From contig NZ_BLRL01000008.1 in the NCBI RefSeq assembly GCF_015082335.1, positions 98,203 through 162,202 on the forward strand: a stretch of DNA of 64,000 nucleotides, read 5' to 3'. How positions within the stretch are numbered: the first letter of the stretch is position 1; every line of letters begins with the position of its first letter. This DNA is from Moritella sp. F3 (GTDB lineage: Bacteria; Pseudomonadota; Gammaproteobacteria; Enterobacterales; Moritellaceae). Below the pieces are notes generated by a model. That model did no database searches and was not told the DNA's origin. It saw only the letters and a list, made by a program, of their open reading frames with translations. This document shows positions 55,058 to 64,000 of the stretch, in pieces. A program made the translations under genes and the position numbers.

Positions 55058-56002
55058 ATGAAGTCACGTATTCACGCTCATGTTGGCACGATGAGACAGC
55101 TTGAGATCTTGTTGGCAGTGCATGATCAGGGCAGTATTAATGAGGCTGCTAAAGCGTTATTTTTAACCCAGCCGACAGTGTCAATTCAGATGCGTAAACT
55201 CAGTGATGCGATTGGCGAGCCCTTGTATAAATTTGTAAACCGCCAGCTCGTTTTTACCGATGTGGGCTTAGAATTAGTGAAAACAGCGGTCGAAGTACTC
55301 GATAGTTTTGCGCGTTTAGATATAACTCTGGGCAATATACGCAAGGTTAAACCAGGTACGCTAAGGTTGGCTGTGGTGACTACATCGAAGTATTTTATTC
55401 CGCATTTACTGGGGCCTTTCTGCGAGCAATTTCCTGATGTAGATATTCAATTAAACATTGGTAATCGGGAGAAAACCATTGAACGGATGAAGCAGGGCGT
55501 CGATGATTTTTATGTCTTTAGTCATCCTCCTCAGGATATCGATGCGCAAAGCCTCGAATTTCTAGACAATCCCTTGGTGGCGATTGCCCATCAAGAGCAT
55601 CCGCTCGGCAAGCGTAAATCAATCAGTTTAGCTGACTTGTGTGATGAACCTTTTTTAATGCGAGAAAAAGGCTCGGGTACGCGATATGCGATTGAAGAAT
55701 TGTTTAAAAAGCATGGTTTGAAACCGAATATAAAAATGACAATAGAAAGTAACGAAGCCATTAAACATGCTGTGATGTCTAAATTAGGCATCACTATTAT
55801 TTCTGCTCATACGCTTACTTATGGTGGTCAAAGTGGTTTGGTGCGTTTACCGGTGAAAGAATTACCGATTGATTCTCATTGGTTCTTCTTGTGGTTAATA
55901 TCGAAACGTCCGACATTGATCGCCTCTGCTTTTTTAAAGCATATCGAGACCAATGGTAGAGAGTTACTGCAGAATGAGTTGGATAGAAGTGCGCTGTATT
56001 AG
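55058..56002 (+). CDS. LysR-family transcriptional regulator, CbbR/CysB-like
   Basis: The 314-residue regulator has the N-terminal winged helix (MRQLEILLAVHDQGSINEAAKALFLTQPTVSIQMRKL, in family form) and a type-2 periplasmic-binding-protein effector domain (LRLAVVTTSKYFIPHLLGPF, FLMREKGSGTRYAIEELF, GITIISAHTL). The sequence is closest in style to CbbR, the regulator of CO2-fixation genes, but no such genes are nearby. Divergent orientation suggests that it regulates the SulP transporter, perhaps for bicarbonate. That is inference. Confidence 0.85.
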   Translation: MKSRIHAHVGTMRQLEILLAVHDQGSINEAAKALFLTQPTVSIQMRKLSDAIGEPLYKFVNRQLVFTDVGLELVKTAVEVLDSFARLDITLGNIRKVKPGTLRLAVVTTSKYFIPHLLGPFCEQFPDVDIQLNIGNREKTIERMKQGVDDFYVFSHPPQDIDAQSLEFLDNPLVAIAHQEHPLGKRKSISLADLCDEPFLMREKGSGTRYAIEELFKKHGLKPNIKMTIESNEAIKHAVMSKLGITIISAHTLTYGGQSGLVRLPVKELPIDSHWFFLWLISKRPTLIASAFLKHIETNGRELLQNELDRSALY

Positions 56003-56028
56003 TTATTGCTATTTCGATTTGATAGAGC

Positions 56029-56057
56029 CCCTTTGAAGCTCAATATGCTGCAAAGGG
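56029..56057. terminator. Hairpin between lysR and the nitroreductase gene
   Basis: CCCTTTG (56029-56035) pairs with CAAAGGG (56051-56057), with an inner AGC/GCT pair set. It lies in the 90-bp convergent gap; no T-run follows, so it may be a weak terminator. Confidence 0.4.
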
Positions 56058-56092
56058 ATAATACAGTGGTGCTTATTCTATAGTAGAAAAGA

Positions 56093-56749
56093 TTATAGTT
56101 TTACGATCACATCTTCCATTGCTAAGCGTGACTTAGGTGGCGCAATATTGTAATCATTTTCGGCATCTCGGTAACCAATTGCAAGTGCAACATCAGTCAC
56201 GTAACCATCTAACTCGACAGCAAATTCTTTGCTTACTAATTCAGAATCAATGCCTTCCATTGGCGTTGAATCAATATTCAAACGTGCCAATGTGTGCATC
56301 GTATTACCTAGTGCTAGATAGGTTTGTGCTTTAGTCCAAGCTGATGTATCGCCATCTTCACCTGTGTTTAATTCAACAAAAGCAAACGCGCCAAAAGCAC
56401 TTTCTTTGTCTTCTGGTTTAGTACGTAAATCTTCGATACCTTTGTCGATTACGGCTTCGTAGTTTGCGCGTGTATAAGTTGGATTGTGCGCAAAGATAAT
56501 AATGTGTGACGCCGTCATTACATGCGGTTGGTTAAACTGGAATTTATTAGCAAAGGTATTGTGCATACGCTGTTTTGCTGCATCGCTTTCGATAATGATA
56601 AATTTCCATGGCTGTGAATTAATTGACGATGCAGATAAGCGCATTGCTTCCATTATCACGGCAAGATCGTCTTGTGATACTTGTTTTGAAGCATCAAACT
56701 TTTTAGTTGTATAACGGTTGCTTAAATCTTTGATAATTTGGTGTGTCAT
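56093..56749 (-). CDS. NAD(P)H-dependent nitroreductase family flavoprotein
   Basis: The 218-residue FMN oxidoreductase of the NfsB/YodC type shows RYTTKKFDASKQVS, RLSASSINSQPWKFIII (FMN-binding region), KAQTYLALGNTMHTLARLNIDSTPMEGID and a C-terminal DYNIAPPKSRLAMEDVI (PKxR motif, where FMN phosphate binds). Such enzymes reduce nitroaromatics, quinones or flavins. It follows the ABM gene by 62 bp on the same strand; both are divergent from a LysR gene that probably controls them. Confidence 0.87.
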   Translation of the reverse strand: MTHQIIKDLSNRYTTKKFDASKQVSQDDLAVIMEAMRLSASSINSQPWKFIIIESDAAKQRMHNTFANKFQFNQPHVMTASHIIIFAHNPTYTRANYEAVIDKGIEDLRTKPEDKESAFGAFAFVELNTGEDGDTSAWTKAQTYLALGNTMHTLARLNIDSTPMEGIDSELVSKEFAVELDGYVTDVALAIGYRDAENDYNIAPPKSRLAMEDVIVKL

Positions 56750-56811
56750 AATAAAACCTTAATAAATTTGTACTTAAAAATAAGTGTTCGCAAGTGATCT
56801 CGTCTATCTGT

Positions 56812-57105
56812 CTATGCGATCTTAGTGATTTCGTTTAGCTTGAAATTGACTACAGCACCATCAGTTGCTTGCACATACATTGCTAAATGTGGGCTATTGA
56901 GGTGAGCTTGTAATAATGCCTTGCTTTCCCAAGTTTCAACAAAAGTAAACAATGCTGGATTACTATTATCTTGATGTAAATCATATTGGATGCAACCTGC
57001 TTCAAGTCGTGTTGGTTCAACTAACTTTAATAGTTCACTTTTGACCAATTCTACTTTATCTGCTTTTGCTTCGATATTGGCAACAAGGGTTAATGGCGTC
57101 GTCAT
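56812..57105 (-). CDS. Antibiotic biosynthesis monooxygenase (ABM)-domain protein
   Basis: This 97-residue small ferredoxin-like alpha/beta protein of the YgiN/ABM family shows LVANIEAKADKVELVKSELLKLVEPTRLEAGCIQYDLHQD and FTFVETWESKALLQAHLNSPHLAMYV. Members act as quinol monooxygenases or small redox enzymes. Pairing with a nitroreductase under a divergent LysR gene is a common redox/quinone-stress arrangement. Confidence 0.87.
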   Translation of the reverse strand: MTTPLTLVANIEAKADKVELVKSELLKLVEPTRLEAGCIQYDLHQDNSNPALFTFVETWESKALLQAHLNSPHLAMYVQATDGAVVNFKLNEITKIA

Positions 57106-57213
57106 ATGTATTACCTTTCATGGCATGTATTGCGTGAGTGGCGACATTATTACTGATTATTGCTATTCTACAAAGATGGTAATGCAACTAACAGTTTCAA
57201 AAATTATTTGATA

Positions 57214-58107
57214 ATGAATATTCAAGATCTCACTCTATTTGTGCGTACAGCACAAACATGTAATATCACCGCATCCGCATTACAGTTGGACATGAGCCCT
57301 GCTGCTGCGAGTGCTGCATTAAAACGCCTAGAGAAACAGCTTGGTGTACAACTCTTTATCCGCTCTACACGTAAACTGCGTATTACTGCTGAAGGCGAGC
57401 GTTATTTATTACATTGTACTGAAGCACTCGCTGCACTAGAGAAAGGTAAAGCGTCATTAAATCAGATGCAGGGTAAGATTGCGGGTGACATTCGCTTATC
57501 GACATCGTCTGATTTAGGGCGAAATATCGTACTACCTTGGCTGGATGAAGTGATGGATATTTACCCTGAGCTCTCTATACAGTTGAATGTTGGTGATAGC
57601 TTAGCTGATTTTTTTCATGACAAAGTTGATATGGCATTACGTTATGGTGAACCGGAAGATTCATCGCTGGTGGCATTTCTGATAGCTAAGATTGATCGGG
57701 TTGTATGTGCTTCTCCAGCTTATTTAGCGCAACACGGCGAGCCTAAACATCCGAGTGAATTAACACAGCATAACTGCTTGCTCTACCGTTTTGCCGAACG
57801 CGCTTATGATACCTGGCCGTTTGCAGATAACGCCGGAAAATATGCCGTGAAAGTATCGGGCAATCGTTTAAGTAATGACGCCGACGTCGTCCATCGCTGG
57901 GTGGTGGCAGGCAAGGGTATTACGATGAAATCGCGATTAGATATGGCGGCAGATTTACGTAAAGGTAATGTTGTTGAATTACTGTCTGATTTTACTTCAC
58001 CGCCTATTAGTTTATGGCTAATTTGCCCTAATCGTACTCAAGTCTCACCGGCGATGCTGATGCTGCGCGACCTATTACGCAGTAAGTGTGAGGCCGAATT
58101 AGGTTAG
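57214..58107 (+). CDS. LysR-family transcriptional regulator
   Basis: The 297-residue regulator has an N-terminal HTH (NIQDLTLFVRTAQTCNITASALQL, SPAAASAALKRLEKQLGVQLFIRSTRKLRITAEGERY in family form). The effector domain shows GDIRLSTSSDLGRNIVLPWL, VDMALRYGEPEDSSLVA and VVAGKGITMKSRLD. ATG 57214 (MNIQDL) is chosen; an in-frame TTG upstream is not supported. It is 108 bp from the divergent ABM gene start and likely regulates ABM and nitroreductase. Confidence 0.86.
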   Translation: MNIQDLTLFVRTAQTCNITASALQLDMSPAAASAALKRLEKQLGVQLFIRSTRKLRITAEGERYLLHCTEALAALEKGKASLNQMQGKIAGDIRLSTSSDLGRNIVLPWLDEVMDIYPELSIQLNVGDSLADFFHDKVDMALRYGEPEDSSLVAFLIAKIDRVVCASPAYLAQHGEPKHPSELTQHNCLLYRFAERAYDTWPFADNAGKYAVKVSGNRLSNDADVVHRWVVAGKGITMKSRLDMAADLRKGNVVELLSDFTSPPISLWLICPNRTQVSPAMLMLRDLLRSKCEAELG

Positions 58108-58195
58108 CGCTGTTTGGTGCTACATCTCGTCATAAAGGTATGCTACAGTGATTTAATCTATATCTCGTTAATCAAGCTGTATAATAAGGATTTTT

Positions 58196-59413
58196 ATGAC
58201 TATTGGTATTGGTGGTTCAACTGCTGCATTAGAATTAGCTAAACTGGCAGACATGACTGCTGGCGTTAAAGCGGTCTCGTTACAAGAATTCAATGATCGT
58301 ATCGTGCAAGCACAAGCGATTATGCAACGCGAAGGCATTAACGCTATTTATCTTAATGCAGGTACTAATTTGTATTATTTCACTGGTATGCGTTGGGGCG
58401 CGGGTGAAAGATTAGTTGGCGCTATATTGCCTGCTATCGGTGATGTACAGTTTATTGCACCGCGTTTTGAGCAAGATACCATTAATGAGTTTATGGTTGT
58501 AAAAGGCCCGTTACATTGCTGGCATGAACATGAAAACCCTGCGCAGTTATTTGGTGAAGTGCTTGCACAACTGAATGTAACCACGGGTGTTGTCGGTATT
58601 GATGAAGCAACCGCCTTCTTTATGTTTAATAACATTCGTCATGCCAATCCACAGTTTGAATATATCGATGCGAAAGCGGTAACTGCAGGTTGTCGTCAGC
58701 AAAAGTCAGATACTGAAATTGCATTATTACAACGTGCAAAAGACATGACGTTAGAAGTGCATAAAGCTGCTGCACGTATCTTGCGTTTAGATATTTGTAC
58801 TACAGAAGTTGAAGAGTTCATTCATCAAGCACATAAAGTGGTTGGTGCGCCAAAAGGCTCTTATTTCTGTATCGTGCTATTTGGTAAAGCGAGCTCGTTC
58901 CCACATGGTGTGAAAGATCCACAATTCCTAAAACAAGATGACGTGGTATTAATTGATACGGGTTGCCAGTTACATGGTTATAACTCTGATATTACGCGTA
59001 CTTATGTATTTGGTGAAGCAAGTGATGAAGTGCGATCTGCCTGGTTAAGTGAAAAAAATGCCCAGCAAGCCGCATTTGATGCTGCGCAGATTAATGTGGC
59101 TTGTCAGGATGTGGATGCTGCCGCGCGCGTATCTCTAGAAGCAGATGGTTTTGGACCGGGTTATGATTTACCGGGTCTGCCACACCGAACAGGTCATGGT
59201 ATTGGCTTAGATATTCATGAATGGCCATATTTAGTTGGTAACGATACAACGCCACTCGCGAAAGGCATGTGTTTCAGTAATGAACCTATGTTGGTTATCC
59301 CGGGTAAATTTGGTATTCGTTTAGAAGATCATTTCTACATGACCGATGCGGGACCACAATGGTTTACCCAACCGTCATACTCGATTGACGACCCATTTGG
59401 TTATGAAGCCTAA
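58196..59413 (+). CDS. M24-family Xaa-Pro aminopeptidase
   Basis: The 405-residue cytoplasmic metallopeptidase has a creatinase-like N domain (YLNAGTNLYYFTGMRWGAGERLVGA) and a pita-bread domain with all dinuclear metal ligands. The ligands are two Asp in LIDTGCQLHGYNSDITRTY, His in PHRTGHGIGLDIHEWPY, and Glu in FSNEPMLVIPGKFGIRLEDHFY. A Xaa-Pro dipeptidase is the alternative. ATG 58196 follows AAGGA. It is a single gene closed by a terminator. Confidence 0.88.
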   Translation: MTIGIGGSTAALELAKLADMTAGVKAVSLQEFNDRIVQAQAIMQREGINAIYLNAGTNLYYFTGMRWGAGERLVGAILPAIGDVQFIAPRFEQDTINEFMVVKGPLHCWHEHENPAQLFGEVLAQLNVTTGVVGIDEATAFFMFNNIRHANPQFEYIDAKAVTAGCRQQKSDTEIALLQRAKDMTLEVHKAAARILRLDICTTEVEEFIHQAHKVVGAPKGSYFCIVLFGKASSFPHGVKDPQFLKQDDVVLIDTGCQLHGYNSDITRTYVFGEASDEVRSAWLSEKNAQQAAFDAAQINVACQDVDAAARVSLEADGFGPGYDLPGLPHRTGHGIGLDIHEWPYLVGNDTTPLAKGMCFSNEPMLVIPGKFGIRLEDHFYMTDAGPQWFTQPSYSIDDPFGYEA

Positions 59414-59462
59414 GGTTTTATAGGTTGAGAGTGATAGGTTAAGAGTTATGAATCAAAAGAAG

Positions 59463-59488
59463 CCCGCTAGACGAATCTTGCGGGTTTT
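59463..59488 (+). terminator. Terminator of the aminopeptidase gene
   Basis: CCCGC (59463-59467) pairs with GCGGG (59480-59484), extended by AGA/TCT around a CGAA loop, followed by TTTT. It precedes the convergent diguanylate cyclase stop. Confidence 0.8.
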
Positions 59489-59505
59489 ATTCTTCATCGT
59501 ATGTA

Positions 59506-60783
59506 TTATAAATACATAATTTGGTTACGGCCCTTGTTCTTGGCCTTATATAGCGCTTCATCAACCCGTAAAAGTAATTCATCAAAACAGCTGTCAGTCC
59601 CAGACAATACTGTTACACCGATACTCACAGTTACCTTTAAGTCATCGCAAGTCACCGAAAAGTCATGATTTTGGAGCTTTTTTTGAATGCGCTCTGCTAA
59701 AAATATACCTTTGTCTTGTGTTGTATTTGGCAATATGATCGCAAACTCTTCTCCGCCAATCCGTGCGACAACATCTTCTCGTCGTGTTCCTTGCAATAAT
59801 AGCTCAGAAATATCTATTAATACTTTGTCACCAAACGGGTGTCCGTAATTGTCGTTAAGGTGTTTAAAATGGTCGATATCAATTGAAAGAAGTGCGAGGG
59901 GTAAAGCATGACGTTGAGAGCGTGTAAATTCACGTTCAGCTTGTTCGATAAAATAACGGCGATTATATAAATTGGTTAGATAGTCAGTGTTAGCTTGCTG
60001 CTGAAATTGCTCTTTTAGCTCGTATAATTCGGTTACGTCGGTGGAGAAACCGATCAATGCGCGTTTATTATTGATGGTTATAGGGGCTTTTATACTTAAA
60101 TAATGAGAAGTTCTGCCAAGATGATCGCTAACTGTTTCTTCGATTCGTTGAATACTATTGGTTTTAAAAACCTCTGCATCACTTTTATGAAAGTGGGCGG
60201 CCATCTCTTGAGGTAAAATAGAGGTTTCAAACTTGCCAATGATCTCGGTGATAGGCAGTTCAAATAGCGTTGAAACTTTGGAGTTTGCATATAAAAAGCG
60301 GCGTTCTTCATCTTTTATATACACAGATGCTGGAATATTATTTAATACGGTATCGAGTAACTGTTTTTGCTCATTGTTTAAATCGCGTAGCTGTTTTTCG
60401 ATGGTGATGTCTGTCGAGATCCCTGAAATTCCACATACTTGGCCATCATCGTCGAATAGTGGGCTCTTTATCGTCTGGTAAATTCGTTGCTCACCGCTTG
60501 ATTTTATATAATTGGTTTCTTCTGTGTTGATGGCTGTGGCGGTTTGCATGACCTGATGGTCATTTTTTTTAATATGGTTAGAAATATCTAGATCGAAGAA
60601 TTGGGTATCATCGAATCCGATGACTTCTTCTAAAGGCTTATTAAAAAGTTGGAGAACAGCTAGATTTACGTAGGTATAACGACCTTGCAGATCTTTGGTA
60701 AATATATAGGCGCCTAAAGTATTACAAACTTGCTTTAGTGCTGCTAATTGTTGTGCTGTTGAATCATTGTGATGTGATTGCAC
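59506..60783 (-). CDS. Diguanylate cyclase with two PAS domains
   Basis: The 425-residue soluble protein makes c-di-GMP. PAS 1 spans about residues 15-130 (GAYIFTKDLQGRYTYVNLAV) and PAS 2 about 140-255 (NIPASVYIKDEERRFLYANSKV). The GGDEF domain spans about 260-425, with active site ARIGGEEFAIILP and an inhibitory I-site RRED five residues before GGEEF, so product inhibition is likely. No TM segments or EAL domain are visible. The PAS domains probably sense a small ligand or redox cofactor. Single gene. Confidence 0.9.
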   Translation of the reverse strand: MQSHHNDSTAQQLAALKQVCNTLGAYIFTKDLQGRYTYVNLAVLQLFNKPLEEVIGFDDTQFFDLDISNHIKKNDHQVMQTATAINTEETNYIKSSGEQRIYQTIKSPLFDDDGQVCGISGISTDITIEKQLRDLNNEQKQLLDTVLNNIPASVYIKDEERRFLYANSKVSTLFELPITEIIGKFETSILPQEMAAHFHKSDAEVFKTNSIQRIEETVSDHLGRTSHYLSIKAPITINNKRALIGFSTDVTELYELKEQFQQQANTDYLTNLYNRRYFIEQAEREFTRSQRHALPLALLSIDIDHFKHLNDNYGHPFGDKVLIDISELLLQGTRREDVVARIGGEEFAIILPNTTQDKGIFLAERIQKKLQNHDFSVTCDDLKVTVSIGVTVLSGTDSCFDELLLRVDEALYKAKNKGRNQIMYL

Positions 60784-61129
60784 TTAAATTCTGTCTCCAT
60801 TATGTTTTATCAAATTTGAGAATAATTAATGCTAAAACACTAATTAAAAACAAAGTGATACTAATTCCATTTTAGTAATTTTATTTTGTAATTAACATAG
60901 AACAAATTAAGTTTTGATTATATATCAGTTGCTTACAAAACGCCCCTTAAATTTAAGAGTTATATTATGATAAATAATAATATGTGAGGGTAATCTAGAA
61001 TGGCTATCATAGGAGAGCGGGAATAAAGTACTGTATAGACCTGAATACATGAACAAAAATCAACCCCGTTATTTAACATTGTTACTTGTAATAACGAGGC
61101 TGAGCATACATTTTTCTTAGCTGTATGGG
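60784..61129. other. Spacer with a terminator-like hairpin for the gfa unit
   Basis: No gene is visible in 346 AT-rich bases. CCCCGTTAT (61064-61072) pairs at 8 of 9 positions with ATAACGAGG (61091-61099). Read on the minus strand it follows the gfa stop and leads into TTGATTTTTG, so it probably terminates the gfa unit. Confidence 0.5.
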
Positions 61130-61735
61130 CTATTTACTGTTAGCAACGTGCGCTGCAATTACATCCATTAATGTCGGCGATAGACAGTCATAAGATTCAA
61201 GACCGAGTACGCTCAATTGTGCTCTGATTGCCGCCATGTCTTTTGGATTTGTGCCTGTTTCAATGATTGATGAAACAAATGCAGCGAACTCTGGTGCAGA
61301 CCAACCTTTGTCGTTAGATAGTTCTGTATGAACGAAGTCTAAACCAAAGAATGGGTGTGTTTTATCTTCAATGCGACCATACATGTGAACGCCACAATCT
61401 TTACACGCAAAGCGCTGGATAGTCGCCGTTGCGTCAACGACATTTAGTTTATTCGCGTTGCTTGTTACGCTTAATTTGTCTTTTGATACGACAGCAACTT
61501 GCGAAAATAAGGCACCTTTAGGTTTCCAGCATTTTGAACAACCACATGCATGGTTATGTGCTGTTTGGCTGTCTATTTTTGCTGTTACTTTATTGCTGCT
61601 ACATTGGCACTGTAGCGTGCCGCCGTTAAAGTTGCTTACTGTTGGTGCTATACCAGCGTCCATTGCTGGGTGGATCTTGATATTACTTGTTGTGCAAAAT
61701 GTATTTTTACATTTGCTGATGATTTTATTTATCAT
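61130..61735 (-). CDS. gfa: S-(hydroxymethyl)glutathione synthase (Gfa)
   Basis: The 201-residue zinc protein has the full Gfa pattern: [79 protein letters not shown] and [18 protein letters not shown]. The Cys pairs bind zinc. Gfa speeds adduct formation between glutathione and formaldehyde, whose oxidation by FrmA is not encoded in this window. It follows a cupin gene by 12 bp, so the two are co-transcribed. The catalytic role of Gfa proteins has been debated. Confidence 0.88.
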   Translation of the reverse strand: MINKIISKCKNTFCTTSNIKIHPAMDAGIAPTVSNFNGGTLQCQCSSNKVTAKIDSQTAHNHACGCSKCWKPKGALFSQVAVVSKDKLSVTSNANKLNVVDATATIQRFACKDCGVHMYGRIEDKTHPFFGLDFVHTELSNDKGWSAPEFAAFVSSIIETGTNPKDMAAIRAQLSVLGLESYDCLSPTLMDVIAAHVANSK

Positions 61736-61747
61736 GTTTAATTCCTA

Positions 61748-62143
61748 TTAATTTGATGCAGGTGCGAATGATGCGTCAGCGTTTCTGTGTGCTGTGTAGA
61801 TAGCTTCGCCATTACTTTCGGCATCAAAAATTACGACTGTATATGGTGAGAACAGTAGTACATCACCAACTTCGGCTACGTATTTGTTATTGTCAGCATC
61901 ACGCACAACGATCTTGCCTTTAGTGATAACTTTGTATTCAACTGAATCGTAAGCGTATTCAAATTCAACACCTGGTTCCATTGTGAAGTGACCAATCGTT
62001 AATGCGTTGCTATTGTTGGTTACGGCAACTTCTGCCATGTCACTTTTAAGGCCTTCGACTTCAAGCAATTTGCTTAGGTCATTTAATTTGAATGAACCTG
62101 ACTTTAAAAGAAAAATACCTGGTTTGTTCGTTAATGTAGACAT
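61748..62143 (-). CDS. Cupin-domain protein
   Basis: The 131-residue single-domain cupin carries the beta-barrel signature: HFTMEPGVEFEYAYDSVEYKVITKGKIVV then YVAEVGDVLLFSPYTVVIF. Only part of the usual metal-binding His set is present; the first motif has EPGVEFEY with no HxH, so a metal site is doubtful. EutQ-like or storage-type cupins are the nearest style. It precedes gfa by 12 bp, so a role in aldehyde or thiol stress is plausible but unproven. Confidence 0.72.
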   Translation of the reverse strand: MSTLTNKPGIFLLKSGSFKLNDLSKLLEVEGLKSDMAEVAVTNNSNALTIGHFTMEPGVEFEYAYDSVEYKVITKGKIVVRDADNNKYVAEVGDVLLFSPYTVVIFDAESNGEAIYTAHRNADASFAPASN

Positions 62144-62435
62144 TTAATATCCTTTATTTAATCAAGTCACAAGTGTGTTGATTATTGAGTTTGGAAAGTT
62201 GTTTCGGTTTCGATGGGGGCATTCTACATTTGGACGAGGACAAAACAATACACTGAAATGGTAAAACATTGTTACCTTAAAGGTAATAATCAATCAATAA
62301 GTCGCTGTTTAATTTTACATTGTTGTTTTTGTGGTGGTTATTATTTGAGTTGACGGTTATTATTGTTGAGTTCTGAGGGGGTTGTGATGGCTACTTGATT
62401 ATACCAAGTGCCATCACTTTAGCGTTTTTTAGGAA
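62144..62435. other. Spacer with a stem-loop after the chemoreceptor gene
   Basis: TGATGGC (62385-62391) pairs with GCCATCA (62410-62416), and ACTTG (62393-62397) with CAAGT (62405-62409), with one bulge. It follows the minus-strand chemoreceptor stop but has no clean U-tract. The rest should include the promoter of the cupin-gfa unit. Confidence 0.4.
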
Positions 62436-64000
62436 TTACGCGTAGGTTGCATTGAGTTTAAAGCGGGATAACATGGATTTTAGTAATTCAGCTTGTTGGG
62501 ACAGTTGTTCGGCAGCTGCAGCACTTTCTTGTGCAGTGCTGTTGTTTTGTTTGGTAACGCCGTCTACTTCGCTAACGCCTTGGTTAATTTCTTCTGCACC
62601 GATTGCTTGTTCGTTACTTGCTAGTGCGATTTGTTCAACCAGGACGGTGGTTTGACTGACACTTTCAAAAATGCTTTTTAAACTTTCAGCTGTTTGGGTG
62701 GCAATCAAGCTACCATTTTTGGTTTTCTCGACAGAACTTGCGATCAGTTTTGAGGTTTCTTCGGCAGCCGTTGTACTTCTAGCGGCTAATTGGCGGACTT
62801 CATCTGCGACCACTGCGAAACCTCGACCTTGTTCACCTGCACGCGCCGCTTCGATAGCAGCATTCAAGGCGAGCAAATTGGTTTGATCGGCAATGTCATC
62901 AATGGTATTGATGAAGTCTGCGATACTTTCACTGGCATGCGATATTTCAGCCATTGCAGCAATCATGGTTTCCATTTTTTCGATACCTTGTTCTGCCGAG
63001 CCTTGGGCAAGCGTCGCTAATTCTTGTGCTTGGTTTGCGCTTTGTGCATTTTCGCCGATTTGAGTACTCAATTGGTTTAATGATGCGGAGATGTTCTCTA
63101 GACTTACTGCCTGAGCAGATGCTCCTTCAGATAAAGTTGCACTGGTTTCTGAGACGTGGTAACTGCCCTGTGATATCTCAACACTGGTTAGCTGAGTTTG
63201 GCCTAAGACTTCATTTAAGTTAGTGGTCATTTCTTGTAATGCTAAGCCTACTGAGTCTTGATCTGAGGCTAACATGACTTTATTATCGAGTTCGCCTGCC
63301 GCGATTGTTTGTGCGAGTGTCGCTTTCTCTTTCAGGTTGGCAATCATGCTTTTCATTTCAGCAAAAATACCACGGTCATTACCATCACTTTTTAATTCTA
63401 TGCTTAAGTCGCCTTTAGCGACAGTCTTGGCTATTTCAGCAATGTACGCAGGTTCACCACCAAGCAAATTCATAATATGACGGGTGAGCCAGACCGCAAT
63501 GATAATGCCTGTAATAATAGCGAGTATTGTACCTAAAATAGTGGTGTTAATTACGGTAGATTCAGTTTTTTCCAACTCGAGCATTCTAGCATTCATTAAG
63601 CTTGTTTCTCGTTGCTTAAAGGTTTTTATTTGTTCGCGGAATTTATCAAAATACACCTTACCTTTAGCTTCACCAACAAGGTCTGCCATATCATTCATCG
63701 TCTTGGCATCACCTATGCTACGGCGTAGGGCGATTTGTTTTTCAACGACTTTCGCTATCCATTCATCAATGGTTGATTTACTCGAATTTAATAATGCTAC
63801 TTGAGCTGGGTTGTCAGACACAGTGCTGGATAATTGCGTGATCAAGCTATAAAATTGCTCTTTACCTTGGTTATAAGGTGATAAAAATTCGTCTTCTCCT
63901 GCAAGTAAGAAACCGCGCATACCTGTTTCCATATTAACCGCCGATGCGACGATGGCTTGTGCTGTGGCGATGACTCGATAAGTGTGTTCAACTCGTTGAC
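62436..64000 (-). CDS. Methyl-accepting chemotaxis protein (C-terminal part)
   Basis: The gene enters from beyond the window edge: the frame stays open upstream of METGMRGF (residues [11 protein letters not shown] precede it), so the N-terminal TM segment and part of the sensor are missing. Visible are a CHASE3-like helical sensor ([21 protein letters not shown]), TM2 ([23 protein letters not shown]), a HAMP region ([27 protein letters not shown]) and the signalling tip [35 protein letters not shown] (family form). No NWETF-type CheR/CheB tether is at the C terminus (FKLNATYA). Ligand unknown. Confidence 0.92.
   Translation of the reverse strand, partial: QRVEHTYRVIATAQAIVASAVNMETGMRGFLLAGEDEFLSPYNQGKEQFYSLITQLSSTVSDNPAQVALLNSSKSTIDEWIAKVVEKQIALRRSIGDAKTMNDMADLVGEAKGKVYFDKFREQIKTFKQRETSLMNARMLELEKTESTVINTTILGTILAIITGIIIAVWLTRHIMNLLGGEPAYIAEIAKTVAKGDLSIELKSDGNDRGIFAEMKSMIANLKEKATLAQTIAAGELDNKVMLASDQDSVGLALQEMTTNLNEVLGQTQLTSVEISQGSYHVSETSATLSEGASAQAVSLENISASLNQLSTQIGENAQSANQAQELATLAQGSAEQGIEKMETMIAAMAEISHASESIADFINTIDDIADQTNLLALNAAIEAARAGEQGRGFAVVADEVRQLAARSTTAAEETSKLIASSVEKTKNGSLIATQTAESLKSIFESVSQTTVLVEQIALASNEQAIGAEEINQGVSEVDGVTKQNNSTAQESAAAAEQLSQQAELLKSMLSRFKLNATYA

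Noticed and set aside
1..64000. CRISPR array, prophage, insertion sequence or rRNA operon
   Set aside because: No regular direct-repeat and spacer arrays, transposase, phage structural genes or rRNA-like sequence were seen on reading.

Overview
The window reads as chromosomal DNA of a marine, probably cold-adapted gammaproteobacterium of the Vibrio/Shewanella/Moritella neighbourhood. A Moritella-like genome is my best guess. That rests on the AT-rich, TTA-leucine-rich coding style, the yfcL/epmC pair, a secreted lipase with its own foldase, EF-hand and LruC/GEVED surface-type proteins, and a mal cluster like those of Vibrio. It is inference; no marker gene such as 16S is present. Coding is dense on both strands, and most convergent pairs are separated by readable Rho-independent terminators.

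Layout. (1) 1-6.4 kb: 3' part of assimilatory nitrate reductase nasA, a hemolysin III-family membrane protein, a membrane-anchored propeller-like protein, then epmC, an ATP-NAD kinase-like gene and yfcL, tightly spaced. (2) 6.9-11.2 kb: lipase lipA and foldase lipB, facing glycogen debranching enzyme glgX; lipB and glgX overlap tail to tail by 108 bp. (3) 11.4-17.0 kb, all minus strand: a six-EF-hand exported protein, a BaeSR-like two-component system, and a lipoprotein plus LruC/GEVED protein operon. (4) 17.4-26.8 kb: maltoporin, a hybrid sensor kinase, and malK divergent from malEFG. (5) 26.8-29 kb: a structured spacer, a compositionally odd fatty-acid-hydroxylase-family gene and a small unknown protein. 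(6) 29-41 kb: malT, a divergent GH36 glycosidase, then malP-malQ-glgB. (7) 41-45 kb: a three-gene operon DUF3604, parvulin-type isomerase, HupE-like membrane protein. (8) 45-50.5 kb: a CstA-family transporter, a histidine-kinase relic, an OmpA-family protein whose ribosome binding site lies inside a strong hairpin, and a REC-TPR protein. (9) 50.6-56 kb: a hybrid kinase with an NMT1/THI5 sensor domain, tRNA-Arg(CCU), and a SulP transporter divergent from a LysR regulator. (10) 56-64 kb: nitroreductase plus ABM monooxygenase divergent from a second LysR regulator, an M24 aminopeptidase, a PAS-GGDEF diguanylate cyclase, a Gfa plus cupin pair, and a 5'-truncated chemoreceptor.

How it works together. 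The dominant theme is alpha-glucan use. Maltodextrins enter through the maltoporin and MalEFGK, are processed by MalP and MalQ, and exchange with glycogen through GlgB and GlgX. MalT is the activator. MalT-box-like cores sit upstream of the maltoporin, malK/malE and malP, and CRP-like sites lie upstream of the maltoporin and glgX. No glgC or glgA is visible, so glycogen synthesis proper is encoded elsewhere.

Most interesting items: the Shine-Dalgarno-sequestering hairpin before the OmpA-family gene; the inverted MalT-core pairs with identical 17-bp spacing before the maltoporin and malP; the DUF3604-isomerase-HupE cassette; the mutually antisense C-terminal extensions of lipB and glgX; and the EF-hand protein beside BaeSR. 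None is demonstrated as a new system by sequence alone.
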